From Gammaproteobacteria bacterium (GTDB lineage Bacteria > Pseudomonadota > Gammaproteobacteria > UBA6429 > Thiohalophilaceae), in assembly GCA_024641475.1 (NCBI GenBank), contig JAHECZ010000012.1, forward strand, positions 1 through 64,000: a stretch of 64,000 nt of DNA, read 5' to 3'. This document shows, one piece after another, positions 36,922 through 46,205 of the stretch. The notes beneath the pieces are model-generated. The model was not told the DNA's origin, ran no database searches, and saw only the letters and a list, made by a program, of their open reading frames with translations. Numbering within the stretch: position 1 is the first letter of the stretch; the number at the start of each line of letters is the position of its first letter. Both the position numbers and the translations under genes were made by a program.

Positions 36922-36955
36922 CATTTTTCTCACCAACTTACTTAAGGAGTCAAGC

Positions 36956-37387
36956 ATGACCCAACCCGAGATAGTGAAAATTGGCCAGCTGGAAATCAAG
37001 TATCTGATCGATGGCGCTGCTCAGGGCGGCCTGGGTATATTCGAATTAAGCGTTCCTTCCGGATCGAATGTCCCGCCACCGCACAGTCATACGCACAACG
37101 AAGAGTGTGTGTATGTACTGGAAGGGACGTTACGTTATTCGGTTGATGGCGATACACGCGATTTGCAACCGGGCGACTGGATGCGCACGCCCAAAGGGTC
37201 GGTACACGGGTTTAGCAATCCGCATGCAGGGACTGCTCGCGCGCTCATTGCGCTAACTCCGGATATCGGTGCGCAGTATTTTCGTGACGTCGCCACTGTC
37301 GTCAATGCGGGCGGGCCACCCGATCGCACACAACTCCTTAATGTCATGGCGCGCTATGGTCTGGTTCCCGCCCCGCCACGTGGTTGA
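36956..37387 (+). CDS. Single-domain cupin protein
   Basis: 143 aa; AAGGAG lies 7 nt before the ATG. The metal site is seen in PPPHSHTHNEECVYVLEGTLRY (HxH...E) and the second motif in PGDWMRTPKGSVHGFSNP. This is a conserved small cupin of the type that binds Mn, Fe or Zn; enzymatic role unknown. It begins 34 bp after the second attC-like site, so it may be the first gene right of the cassettes or part of them. Confidence 0.82.
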   Translation: MTQPEIVKIGQLEIKYLIDGAAQGGLGIFELSVPSGSNVPPPHSHTHNEECVYVLEGTLRYSVDGDTRDLQPGDWMRTPKGSVHGFSNPHAGTARALIALTPDIGAQYFRDVATVVNAGGPPDRTQLLNVMARYGLVPAPPRG

Positions 37388-37833
37388 ATACACCATCGAT
37401 CTAACAGTATCAAGGACACCTCTCAATTAATTGACAAGAAAACGAGGTTGGCTAGATTGTTGGAATCCTGAAGGTGAAACGGAATTTAGTTTACTTTGTC
37501 GCATGGTGATGGCACCGATGACGACGGCTTGTTCTAGACTCCGTTCTAGTGAGCCCATCCATGGGTTTCGCGTGAATGAACTTTAACTACCTCACACCTG
37601 ATTCGGCGCTGCTCTGCTATTGCAGTATTCCAGACTAAACGCCATGTCCAGGCAGTCATGGTCTGACGTCCAAATAATTTAAACTAAGACGCGGTGTTGT
37701 ACTGGAATAAAAACCGGTCGAACCTTGTTAATAGGCAGGTACCTTACGTGGGGATGGTGCTTTTTGTGATACTTCCGTGATTTTTCACGGGTTCGCAAGG
37801 GTCCTGACCGTTAACAATTTTATTGGAGGAAGT
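37388..37833. other. 446-bp intergenic region
   Basis: No ORF I can support. ATCTAAC at 37399-37405 fits the left attC core (RYYYAAC), but I find no partner. A small hairpin CCGTGA/TCACGG (37775-37790, TTTT loop) lies just before the HAF/DUF11 gene. The rest shows no recognisable element. Confidence 0.4.
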
Positions 37834-39555
37834 ATGAAATCGAATCAGCTGCAACTTATCATTGTTGCACTTGTTACGTTATGCGGGTCGGCCTTAGCTG
37901 CGACAGATTATAATTTTATCGCACTGGAATGTTGCGGCGGAGCCACCGCAATTGCTTCAAATGGACTGGTTGCTGGAGAAACAGGAGGTTTTGGCAGCTC
38001 CCGTTTCTGGGATACACAAGGAAAACGATTATATTCAGATCCGGAACCATATACCTATGGTTATCCATATTCTATCAACAAGTCAGGCATGGCCTTGGTC
38101 AATGCTAACGAAAATGGTGAAGGTTATTTCTTCTGGAACAATGGCGTATTCTCGATGGTGCCGGCTGCAATTAATTATCCACAACAACCTGGCAGTATAA
38201 ATGATTCTGGTCAGGTGGCCGTGCAACTTACAAATGGACATATAGGGCTATGGGAAAACGGCGTACTCACGGATTTGGGTACCATTTCCGGTGGAAGCGC
38301 CAGTTGGGCGAGGGTGATCACGAATAAAGGTGAGATCGTTGGTTCTGCTTTGACCGTGGATGGTCTTCGGCAGGCGGTTTTATGGAGTAATAACAGCGTT
38401 GTGCATTTGGGTGTGCTGCCAGGTGATGCGCTCAGTGATGCATGGAATGTTACCGATAGTGGCGATGTCATTGGTTTCTCCTACAGCGCCACCACGGCAC
38501 GGCCTTTTCGCTGGCACAATGGTGTGATGGTGGAGATGGCTTCGGCTGATACATTCGTATCGCCTTCATATACTTATCCACCATCTAAAGGTGTACATGC
38601 GATAGCCATGAACAGTAAAGGTCAGATCATTGCAAATGACAACAGCGCAAGCGATATGCGCGCACTGGTATGGGAAAATGGTGTTATTACCGATCTAAAC
38701 CCGCTATTAGGTTATGTGCCAGGCATGGGTGGCTGCAGGGTTACTGCAATTAATAATACTGGAATAATTAGTGGAGCTTGTTTTAGAAGTAACAGTGTAG
38801 TTCTCACGCCAGCGGTGGCGGGTGTCAATTTATCATTACAGTTGCTTGCAACACCGGGTTCAATAATACAGGGAAATTTACTTTCTTATATATTGAATGT
38901 GACCAATCTTGGCTCACTTACCGCGACAAACGTGCAGTTGACAGACGCATTGCCAACTACGGTAAGTTTAGTCTCAGCTGTCGCAAGTCAGGGCAGTTGT
39001 GCTGGCACTGGTGTTATCAACTGTGCACTTGGCGATCTTGCCACCAATGCGACGACTACAGTACAAATTAATGTGATTCCGAATGTGACGGGTTCACTGA
39101 TTAATACAGCTAGTGTGAGCAGCGTTGAGGAAGATGGCAATTTTAGTAACAATAGCGCCACTTCCAATCTGGTGGTGAATGCGCCGGTAGTCAATGCAGA
39201 TGTCGGCGTCACGCTGAGCAGTAGCGCCAGTTCTGTCAGTCGTCTGTCAAAGTTAATTTATACCGTGCAGATAATTAACAACGGACCGGCAAGTGCCAAC
39301 AATGTCCTTCTCAAGGATATTTTGCCCACGTCGATGAAGTTCGTATCAGCTTCGACAACGACAGGCACATGCAGTGGAACTGCCACTGTGAGTTGTAATA
39401 TTGGAACAATGGCAGGCGGTAGTACGGCAAACATAACGATTGTCGTGACAGCAAGTTCACGTGGCACATTCACCAATACTGCCAATGTGAGCACTACATC
39501 GAATGATATAAACACGAGTAACAATAGCAGTAAAGTGACTACAACCGTTAAGTAA
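37834..39555 (+). CDS. Exported HAF-repeat and DUF11 protein
   Basis: 573 aa. GGAGGA precedes the ATG at 37834; the signal peptide ends near LAA-TDYNF. Residues about 25-330 carry repeated beta-blade units with INxxGxxVG and WENGVxTDLG cores, as in HAF (kelch-like) repeats. From about 340 come two DUF11 beta-sandwiches, each with VTNLGSLTATNVQLTD or NNGPASANNVLLKD and the NTASVS/NTANVS ending. Such chains act as large extracellular or adhesive proteins. No C-terminal anchor or PEP-CTERM signal is seen. The gene is AT-rich and lies in the accessory region. Confidence 0.8.
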   Translation: MKSNQLQLIIVALVTLCGSALAATDYNFIALECCGGATAIASNGLVAGETGGFGSSRFWDTQGKRLYSDPEPYTYGYPYSINKSGMALVNANENGEGYFFWNNGVFSMVPAAINYPQQPGSINDSGQVAVQLTNGHIGLWENGVLTDLGTISGGSASWARVITNKGEIVGSALTVDGLRQAVLWSNNSVVHLGVLPGDALSDAWNVTDSGDVIGFSYSATTARPFRWHNGVMVEMASADTFVSPSYTYPPSKGVHAIAMNSKGQIIANDNSASDMRALVWENGVITDLNPLLGYVPGMGGCRVTAINNTGIISGACFRSNSVVLTPAVAGVNLSLQLLATPGSIIQGNLLSYILNVTNLGSLTATNVQLTDALPTTVSLVSAVASQGSCAGTGVINCALGDLATNATTTVQINVIPNVTGSLINTASVSSVEEDGNFSNNSATSNLVVNAPVVNADVGVTLSSSASSVSRLSKLIYTVQIINNGPASANNVLLKDILPTSMKFVSASTTTGTCSGTATVSCNIGTMAGGSTANITIVVTASSRGTFTNTANVSTTSNDINTSNNSSKVTTTVK

Positions 39556-39579
39556 GCAAAAAATTATTTAGTTTATAAA

Positions 39580-39608
39580 GTGGGCGGCAAGTGTGCGCCC
39601 ACTTTTTT
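39580..39608 (+). terminator. Terminator after the HAF/DUF11 gene
   Basis: GTGGGCG (39580-39586) pairs with CGCCCAC (39596-39602), followed by six T residues. It lies 24 bp after the stop codon. Confidence 0.85.
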
Positions 39609-39810
39609 GCTATTCCGCCTGCTTTTAAGGTGCGTTCTATTTTTGGTCTTGGAATAAGTCTTATATATAAGAACTCCACCCCTGTGATGCTCTGTAATAT
39701 GTAGTTCTGGTCAGACTAAATGACTTGTTCATGCCTGAAATCCGAGTATTATTTAATCAGGAACAGGTTGCTGGGTAAGGATTCTCTAATATTAGTGGCA
39801 GGAGGGTGTT

Positions 39811-40239
39811 ATGTTTATGATCGAGTATCGGGATATTGGTTGGTGGTATTGGCTGGTAACGGTCGGCTTGCTGACTGCCGGTATTTTGGGTTGGCCGATG
39901 GGTTTTCAGCTGGCGATAGGCCTCACGGTGTTTCAACTTATTCATTTTGCGCTGCGCGAAGGCAAGATCACCGCATTTCCGATTCAGGTGCGTATCGGTT
40001 ATTTATTACTGCTGTTGATCGCTCTGCCCAAACCCATGCAGTTGATTTACTGGATACCGATGATCGGCACCTGGGCGCAGGTGATATTTGGTTACTGCAC
40101 GATGGCGCGAATGGTGTCGCTGTTGCCGTGGAATCGCCGTGAACCTTTCAGCGTTAACTTCCTGAAAAAAACATTTCTGTCCCGCCCGGTGCGCGGCAGT
40201 ATCTTGCAAGGGTTTGCAGCGGCGGCGCCGCCGCACTGA
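39811..40239 (+). CDS. Hypothetical integral membrane protein
   Basis: 142 aa. GGAGG sits 7 nt before the ATG. Three to four hydrophobic helices (about 11-28, 30-48, 60-75, 80-100) and a basic C-terminal tail. WPMGFQLAIGLTVFQLIHF and RIGYLLLLLIALPKP suggest a small conserved membrane family, but I cannot name it. It may share a transcript with the SRPBCC gene 54 bp downstream. Confidence 0.6.
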   Translation: MFMIEYRDIGWWYWLVTVGLLTAGILGWPMGFQLAIGLTVFQLIHFALREGKITAFPIQVRIGYLLLLLIALPKPMQLIYWIPMIGTWAQVIFGYCTMARMVSLLPWNRREPFSVNFLKKTFLSRPVRGSILQGFAAAAPPH

Positions 40240-40293
40240 CATTACTATGCGCACCTGGTCAGGCTGACAACACTACCGCAAAGGAGATAATGC

Positions 40294-40788
40294 ATGTTTG
40301 TTACTGCCAATACCGAAATCATGACGACAGCCGATCCGGTCAAATTGTGGGAGTATGCTTCTGATCCGGTAAATTGGACCGCGTCGAATCCGCTGGAACA
40401 TTACGGCCTCACCTATTTCTGTGCAGACAACCGCCCGGCTGAAGGTGTGGAGTTTCATCAGCGCGAGAAAGTGGCAGGGGTCTATGCTGATCTGCGTGGC
40501 CGTATCGTCTATATGAACAAACCCAACATCACCGTCTGGGCGGGCACGGCCACCTATAAATTACTCGGTGGTTTGTTCCGTATTCGTTTACCCGAAGGCG
40601 GCGTACTCAAAATGGAGCACACCGCAAACGGGACCAGGGCATCACATAATGTTTATATCGATTTTCCGAATTCATTGTGGGGGCGGTTGTTGCGGTGGTG
40701 TTTTGTGACAATACTTGATGGTCAAAAGGCCGTGTATGATCACACCTATCGTGAACTGGTGTTTTTTAAAGAGAAACTTGAGAGATAA
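40294..40788 (+). CDS. SRPBCC-fold (START-like) protein
   Basis: 164 aa with a very strong AAAGGAG ribosome-binding site. The opening TANTEIMTTADPVKLWEYASDPVNWTASNP is the usual SRPBCC beginning, in which a helix caps a hydrophobic pocket. The long C-terminal helix (DGQKAVYDHTYRELVFFKEKL) closes the fold. Members bind hydrophobic ligands such as lipids or polyketides; no ligand can be inferred here. Confidence 0.75.
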   Translation: MFVTANTEIMTTADPVKLWEYASDPVNWTASNPLEHYGLTYFCADNRPAEGVEFHQREKVAGVYADLRGRIVYMNKPNITVWAGTATYKLLGGLFRIRLPEGGVLKMEHTANGTRASHNVYIDFPNSLWGRLLRWCFVTILDGQKAVYDHTYRELVFFKEKLER

Positions 40789-40961
40789 TAGCGAAGCACA
40801 TCAAAGGATGGTTTGTCACATTTCACAATACGATCTGCATGTTGAATTAACGCGAAAAATACAAGATTTTAATTCAATAAAAAATACAGGGTTGTTCTGT
40901 CATCGATAAAAACGTATTCTGTCTATTCTCATCGCAGGTGTTAATTTGGAGGAGTTGGACT

Positions 40962-41327
40962 ATGGCAAACCCCGATCTTGAAACCATTCTCAAGCAAATT
41001 AAAAATGAAAATGATCTGCTGCATCAGCGGGTGAGCTGGATGTGCACAATACAAGGGTTGCTGTTTGCCGGGCTCGGACTTTTGTTGCGCGAGCATTTTT
41101 ATACCGTGATTGCGGTGTTGCTCAGCTTTGTGGGGTTCTACTCGTCCGTGTCGATAGGCTACATTCTCAAAGTTGGTGCGGATCAACTCGATAAGCTCAA
41201 TGGTCAGGCGGGTGAGTTAGTGGCCAGAGCCAAATTAGATTGGTTGCTGCCCTGGCGTTCGTTGCCATGGGTGATCGCCGCATTTTGGTTAATTCTCATG
41301 GTGTATATCCCTATGCTTGGCAAGTAA
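40962..41327 (+). CDS. Small two-to-three-helix membrane protein
   Basis: 121 aa from the ATG at 40962 with GGAGGAG upstream. A charged N-terminal helix (PDLETILKQIKNENDLLHQR) precedes a hairpin of two membrane helices (about 27-66) and a third near the C-terminus (about 100-118). The layout resembles small uncharacterised bacterial membrane proteins. No function assigned. Confidence 0.6.
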   Translation: MANPDLETILKQIKNENDLLHQRVSWMCTIQGLLFAGLGLLLREHFYTVIAVLLSFVGFYSSVSIGYILKVGADQLDKLNGQAGELVARAKLDWLLPWRSLPWVIAAFWLILMVYIPMLGK

Positions 41328-41371
41328 TTTGTAGCAGGGTGATCTGATTATTCATTCATGATGATAGCGAC

Positions 41372-41833
41372 ATGAAAATAAGCCTCCTTGCCGATCACCC
41401 CTCATTCATCCAGACACTTGCGCCGTGGTTAGTCGAGCATTGGCGATTGATACTTCCACACGACACCATCGCTACCCGGTCAGAAAAATTTCGTACCCAT
41501 ATGAATTACACCAGCCTGCCAATTGCGTGGGTGGCGCATGATGGAAACAACGTATTTGGTACCGCGGCACTGCGCGTGCACGATCTTCCCGGTCACGAAC
41601 ATCTCACCCCCTGGTTAGGAGGCGTATTCGTCGCCCCGGCGTATCGTCAACAAGGCATCGGCGCGGCATTATGTGCACACGTGGAGCAAGTTGCGAAAAA
41701 CCAGCTGGTAATTTCCACGTTATATCTGTTTACGCTTGATAAGCAGGAATGGTACGGGAAACTTGGCTGGATCCGGCATGAACCGTGTACGTGGTGCGGG
41801 TTAGCTGGTGATGTCATGGTAAAAAAGATATAA
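41372..41833 (+). CDS. GNAT family N-acetyltransferase
   Basis: 153 aa. LADHPSFIQTLAPWLVEHW opens the fold; the acetyl-CoA loop reads GVFVAPAYRQQGIGAALCAHVEQ (RQQGIG), and the last strands are LYLFTLDKQEWYGKLGWIRHEP. These are typical of small GNAT enzymes acetylating amines. It stands alone between two membrane or exported protein genes; no substrate is suggested. Confidence 0.85.
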   Translation: MKISLLADHPSFIQTLAPWLVEHWRLILPHDTIATRSEKFRTHMNYTSLPIAWVAHDGNNVFGTAALRVHDLPGHEHLTPWLGGVFVAPAYRQQGIGAALCAHVEQVAKNQLVISTLYLFTLDKQEWYGKLGWIRHEPCTWCGLAGDVMVKKI

Positions 41834-42094
41834 GCGTTTTTGTCAGTCAGTTGGCTTGACACTTTTGCAATGGCAGCGTAAAAAACAGTGAAAAATAGGC
41901 CTAGTGCCAAGGGATATAATAAATAGAGTCACACCATACGACTGCTAAGTTTGAATTAAGAATAGCATTAGTAAGTAGGGGGCTTTTTCGATATTCCCAA
42001 GCAAGCCACAACGAGTAAGCAATTAATTGCACCTCCTGCGTATGATGCAGGGTAACAGGTGTTGCTAAAAACAAATAAAGACGGGAGTAATGTT

Positions 42095-43786
42095 ATGAAA
42101 TGGAATGGGATCGTTGCGATCGTGTTATTGAGTTTGGGGATGATTAGTTGTGGTGGTGGCGGTGGTGGTAGTGGTAATGGAGCAACTACAACGAATTATA
42201 ATATATATGTCCAGGTATCAGGACTGAGTGGCACAGGAATGGTGCTGCAGAACAACAAAGGCGATAATTTAACTGTTAATACCAACGGTAAGTTTGCATT
42301 TGCAACTCAACTCGCCGATGGTAGTGACTACAACGTGACGATCCTGACTCAGCCGACCAATCCTGCTCAAGTCTGTAGTGTCCAAAATGATATTGGTAAA
42401 ATAGCAAGTGCAGATGTGACATCAGTGTCTGTCGTTTGCCCGGTGGTCGATCCTGTACCTGGCCAAAACACAACTGATTACACCTTGTTCCTAAACTATC
42501 GTGTTGTGAAGGGAGTACAAGGACTCGAATTGTGGCGTACGGATGGTACTGTTAATGGTACATTTGTATTGGCGAACAGTACGGACAAAAACGTAGGGTT
42601 GGCTTACACGAACAGCACATTCTATGCCGGCAATATCGACAATTTGCATTTCACAAATAATCTTGTTGCTTATAAAAATAAATACTATTTCGCTGCAGAG
42701 GGCACTACAGATCCAAGCGCTCTCTGGGTGAGTGATGGGGTAACAGTAGGTATTGCTCTGCATATTACCGCGAACAATAGTGATAATATTAGTAACCTGT
42801 CTGTGTTTAACGGGTTGCTGTATTTCACGCAAGCTGGCCAGCTCTGGGAAAGCGATGGTACTCCTGGAAATACCGCAATTGTCTCAAACAGCATCAGTAG
42901 TGTCAGAAATCTTGTCGCGTTCGGCAACACGCTGTATTTTGCAGGCAGTAAAGTTGCTGGTTCAGCGAGTTTATGGAGCTATGATGGCGGTACCGTAACT
43001 GAAGTGAAATCATTCCCCGCCGGTATTTTCAATTTAACCATTTTTAATGGCAAACTTTATTTTGCTGGTACAGATGGTTCGGCCGGTATGGCAATCTGGG
43101 AATCCAGTGGTACCCTGTTGGGTACCAAGGCAATTACGAATTATTTCTCAACCATATCTAGCTCTCCATTTGCCGTTACGAGCACGGCATTTTATTTTCT
43201 TGCCGACGATGGGACCTCAGGTGTCTCGCCATGGCGAACAGACGGGACGACGACAACGTTAGTAAAAAGCCTGCAGCCAACTGTTAATAATACGGTACAT
43301 GACCCTATGTTATACACAGCTGGTGATACGCTCGGGTTCACGGCAGGTGATACTACCTACGTTGAATTCTGGAAATCAGATGGTAGTGCGGTGAATACTG
43401 CACAATCACTACAGGTGAAGCAGGCAGGCATCGCTCCATGGAACATGTTTGTTACCCCATTCAACAATCAATTTTATATCCGAACGAACGGGTTCCAGTT
43501 ACCGTCCAACTATATCGTGCAAAACACAGATGCAACGGTCGTCGGAAAAGCAGCCCCGTACTTTGACCCAGGGTCGTATTGCACAACGCCGGTTTGTACG
43601 GGCAGTCTCGACTATTACACGCTGGATATGTTTGTTATTAAAAACACATTATATTTTCTGTCGCAAACTGAGCAAAATGGTGTGGGTGGCGTATGGTTAT
43701 GGAAAACGGATGGCTCATCATCTGGAGCCACACCTGTCAAGGCAATATGCGTGAACGATGCAACAGACAGTTGTATAAATGGATAA
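42095..43786 (+). CDS. ELWxxDGT-repeat lipoprotein
   Basis: 563 aa from the ATG at 42095 (GGGAG upstream). The signal peptide ends at MISC, followed by a run of glycines, marking a lipoprotein. After a beta-sandwich of about 100 aa, at least seven units of the ELWxxDGT type repeat: ELWRTDGT, LWVSDG, LWESDGT, IWESSGT, PWRTDGT, FWKSDGS and LWKTDGS. They are spaced about 45-75 residues apart and separated by LYFxAG strands, as in a beta-propeller. It is probably an outer-surface protein; function unknown. The gene is AT-rich compared with the core genes. Confidence 0.82.
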   Translation: MKWNGIVAIVLLSLGMISCGGGGGGSGNGATTTNYNIYVQVSGLSGTGMVLQNNKGDNLTVNTNGKFAFATQLADGSDYNVTILTQPTNPAQVCSVQNDIGKIASADVTSVSVVCPVVDPVPGQNTTDYTLFLNYRVVKGVQGLELWRTDGTVNGTFVLANSTDKNVGLAYTNSTFYAGNIDNLHFTNNLVAYKNKYYFAAEGTTDPSALWVSDGVTVGIALHITANNSDNISNLSVFNGLLYFTQAGQLWESDGTPGNTAIVSNSISSVRNLVAFGNTLYFAGSKVAGSASLWSYDGGTVTEVKSFPAGIFNLTIFNGKLYFAGTDGSAGMAIWESSGTLLGTKAITNYFSTISSSPFAVTSTAFYFLADDGTSGVSPWRTDGTTTTLVKSLQPTVNNTVHDPMLYTAGDTLGFTAGDTTYVEFWKSDGSAVNTAQSLQVKQAGIAPWNMFVTPFNNQFYIRTNGFQLPSNYIVQNTDATVVGKAAPYFDPGSYCTTPVCTGSLDYYTLDMFVIKNTLYFLSQTEQNGVGGVWLWKTDGSSSGATPVKAICVNDATDSCING

Positions 43787-43849
43787 CGCATTCAGGTACG
43801 ATAGCTCAATAGCTCAAGTATTTGCCTGATTCACAATTATGAATTGCGG

Positions 43850-43869
43850 GGGTGCTCTAACGAGCACCT
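43850..43869. terminator. Hairpin after the ELWxxDGT gene
   Basis: GGTGCTC and GAGCACC pair around TAAC, extendable by G-T pairs. There is no T-run, so termination is uncertain. Confidence 0.35.
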
Positions 43870-43940
43870 CCGATATTCCATGTAAAAACTTGTTTTCATC
43901 ATCATTCGTCGCCACCGCTGTGGTAAAGAGTTTGCTATAG

Positions 43941-44447
43941 ATGCGGACAGAGTTGCCAGATATGAAATTTGACATCGCTACCGCCGAGGCACTGCACATC
44001 ACCGATCAGGAATTGGCGGATTTGTTAACGCAGGTGTATGTCGCTGGCGGTTTTACCGAACAGAACGAGGCGATTGAGCGGTTTGACCCGGCGGCGGTGC
44101 GCGCGCGCGGAATGATCATTGGCGCCCGCGATAAAGCAAATGTTGCTCTGGCCGGCATGATCATTCTTGTGCCGGCGACTTCACCGGCACGTCGCCTGGC
44201 GCAAACTAACGAAGCCGAGCTGCATCTGATGGGTGTTCGGCCGGAATATCGGCGGCGCGGTTTGGGCAAAGCCCTGCTCGACGCCGCGCTCGCGCAGGCA
44301 AAACAGGCAGGCTACCGTAAAGTCATTTTGTGGACACAGTTAGTGATGACCTCGGCGCAAAAACTGTATGAGAAAACCGGTTTTGTGCATGTCAAAACCA
44401 TCAGCAGGAATAATCGTGAGTTCAAAGTGTATGAAAAAATATTATAA
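43941..44447 (+). CDS. GNAT family N-acetyltransferase
   Basis: 168 aa from the ATG at 43941; an ATG seven codons later is an alternative and neither has a strong ribosome-binding site. The acetyl-CoA motif is LHLMGVRPEYRRRGLGKALLDAAL (RRRGLG), and the end AQKLYEKTGFVHVKT is the classical GNAT C-terminal strand. Amine substrate unknown. Confidence 0.87.
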   Translation: MRTELPDMKFDIATAEALHITDQELADLLTQVYVAGGFTEQNEAIERFDPAAVRARGMIIGARDKANVALAGMIILVPATSPARRLAQTNEAELHLMGVRPEYRRRGLGKALLDAALAQAKQAGYRKVILWTQLVMTSAQKLYEKTGFVHVKTISRNNREFKVYEKIL

Positions 44448-44717
44448 ATGCCTGATTTTGGCAGTGACCATGGCGAACACCAACACGTCATTTAACGCTG
44501 CGGTTAGAGGGTGTGGCTATGCACAGTAATCCTGATATAGAACAACATATGAAAGCTTTCACGGAGGCCTTATGAGCCAAAAAGTATTTCATTCAAACTG
44601 GCCAAACAGCAAGGCCGAGGGCAGAATACCCTGTATGCACTTCTGCCGGGCAAGTTAGTCGTGTGTTTTTGCGCGATGGCTGGAATTTCGTGTGCAAACG
44701 TGATGCGTAACACTGCC

Positions 44718-46193
44718 TCATCGTGGGTGCAACCACTTCGGCAATAACTCATACGGGTCACCTTTAACCGGTGGCAAGGTGACGCCGTGTTGTTGCAGGC
44801 GGGTATGCAACTCGCCGGATTTCAAGCTGTTCAGTGTGTCGATGCAACCTCCGGTGAATTCACCGCCTATGAAAATCTGTGGCAAGGTGATTGAGCCCGT
44901 ACGAATTTTTAGGACATCGAAAATCTTGTTGCCGCGTTTGTCTTTTTGATAAGGCACAGAATCAAGATCGATCGCGCTGTAAGCGATTTGGTATTCTGCA
45001 AACAGTTTGCGGGCGGAATCGCAGAACTCGCACCACTCCAGGCCAAACATTACCACCGGTTCCTGGGCATCACGTAAGATGCTGTCAATTTCATGCGCAG
45101 CGGCTTCGTCCAGCACGGGTGCGGTTGCTTCGGTTGCCGGGGCGGCGACATCGAAACGATAACCCGGTGTGGATTTTGATAAGGCGATCTCGGCATCGGT
45201 CATCTCCACCGCAACATCTTCAAACAGGGCCGTGGACAGATAGCGTTCGCCGGTGTCGGGTAACATGCACAAGATATTGCTGCCTGATGGTGCATTGCGC
45301 GCAACTTCCAATGCTCCGGCAAACGTCGCACCGGAAGAAATGCCGACGAAGAGACCTTCTTGCAGCGCCAGTTGTTTCGCACAGTGCAAAGCGGTTTTAC
45401 CGTTGATCGGCACAAAGCCATCAACGTGACTGGCCGCAGTAACTTGCTCTGCAAGTTTGGGAATAAAATTCGGCGACCAGCCCTGCATTAAATGTGGCCG
45501 CGAGTTGGGATGACTTTCACTGATCGAACCATCCTGGTTTCTTGTCTGTATGATGCCACTGGCGAGCATCGTGGCATTGTCCGGTTCACAGACGATGATC
45601 CTGGTTTGTGGACTTTTTGCTTTGAGCACGCGTGCCACGCCATTTAACGTACCGCCGGTTCCAAAGCCGGTCACCCAATAATCCAGTTTGATGTCCGCGA
45701 AGTCATCGAGAATCTCGACTGCGGTGGTGCGCGCATGCACGTCGGCATTGGCCGGATTTTCAAATTGGCGCGGCTGCCACCAGCCGTGTGTTTTCGCCAG
45801 TTCTTCGGCTTTGGCTAGCATGCCTGAGGCCATTTGATCGGCCGGGGTTAATACCACTTGTGCGCCAAGAAAGCGCATCAGCTTGCGGCGCTCGACGCTG
45901 AAGTTTTCCGCCATGGTGATCACCAGCGGATAGCCTTTTTGGGCACATACCATCGCCAGACCGATGCCGGTGTTGCCGCTGGTGGCTTCGACGATCGTCT
46001 GGCCGGGCTTGAGATCACCGCGACGTTCGGCGTCTTCGATCACGCCCAGTGCCAAACGATCCTTTACCGATCCCATTGGATTGAACGATTCCATTTTGAC
46101 GAAAAGATTGACGCCCTTGGGTGCCAATTTGTTAATGCGAATGACCGGTGTATGGCCGATGGTATCCAGAATGCTATTAAAACGTTTGCCCAC
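44718..46193 (-). CDS. Cysteine synthase-glutaredoxin fusion
   Basis: 491 aa. Residues 1-310 form a complete PLP-dependent O-acetylserine sulfhydrylase/cystathionine beta-synthase-like domain: the PLP lysine is Lys44 in NPMGSVKDRLAL, the substrate loop is EATSGNTGIGLA, the phosphate-binding loop TGFGTGGTLNGVA, and FVGISSGATFAGALEVA follows. After a linker of about 70 aa, residues about 380-491 are a glutaredoxin with active site WCEFCDSARKL and the TLPQIFIGGEFTGG glutathione-binding segment. The fusion would couple cysteine formation to thiol/disulfide exchange. It is the last gene of the six-gene leftward unit and lies 12 nt after the Cld-like gene. Confidence 0.93.
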   Translation of the reverse strand: MGKRFNSILDTIGHTPVIRINKLAPKGVNLFVKMESFNPMGSVKDRLALGVIEDAERRGDLKPGQTIVEATSGNTGIGLAMVCAQKGYPLVITMAENFSVERRKLMRFLGAQVVLTPADQMASGMLAKAEELAKTHGWWQPRQFENPANADVHARTTAVEILDDFADIKLDYWVTGFGTGGTLNGVARVLKAKSPQTRIIVCEPDNATMLASGIIQTRNQDGSISESHPNSRPHLMQGWSPNFIPKLAEQVTAASHVDGFVPINGKTALHCAKQLALQEGLFVGISSGATFAGALEVARNAPSGSNILCMLPDTGERYLSTALFEDVAVEMTDAEIALSKSTPGYRFDVAAPATEATAPVLDEAAAHEIDSILRDAQEPVVMFGLEWCEFCDSARKLFAEYQIAYSAIDLDSVPYQKDKRGNKIFDVLKIRTGSITLPQIFIGGEFTGGCIDTLNSLKSGELHTRLQQHGVTLPPVKGDPYELLPKWLHPR

Positions 46194-46205
46194 AAAGGCT
46201 CTCCC

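Noticed and set aside
37388-37833. Third attC site or insertion-sequence remnant after the cupin gene
   Set aside because: Only a single RYYYAAC-like core is present, without a partner arm. No transposase fragment could be read in any frame.
44572-44658. 28-aa ORF with GGAGG upstream between the acetyltransferase and the cysteine synthase fusion
   Set aside because: The ribosome-binding site is good, but the product has no recognisable feature. It could equally be a gene remnant; not enough support to annotate.
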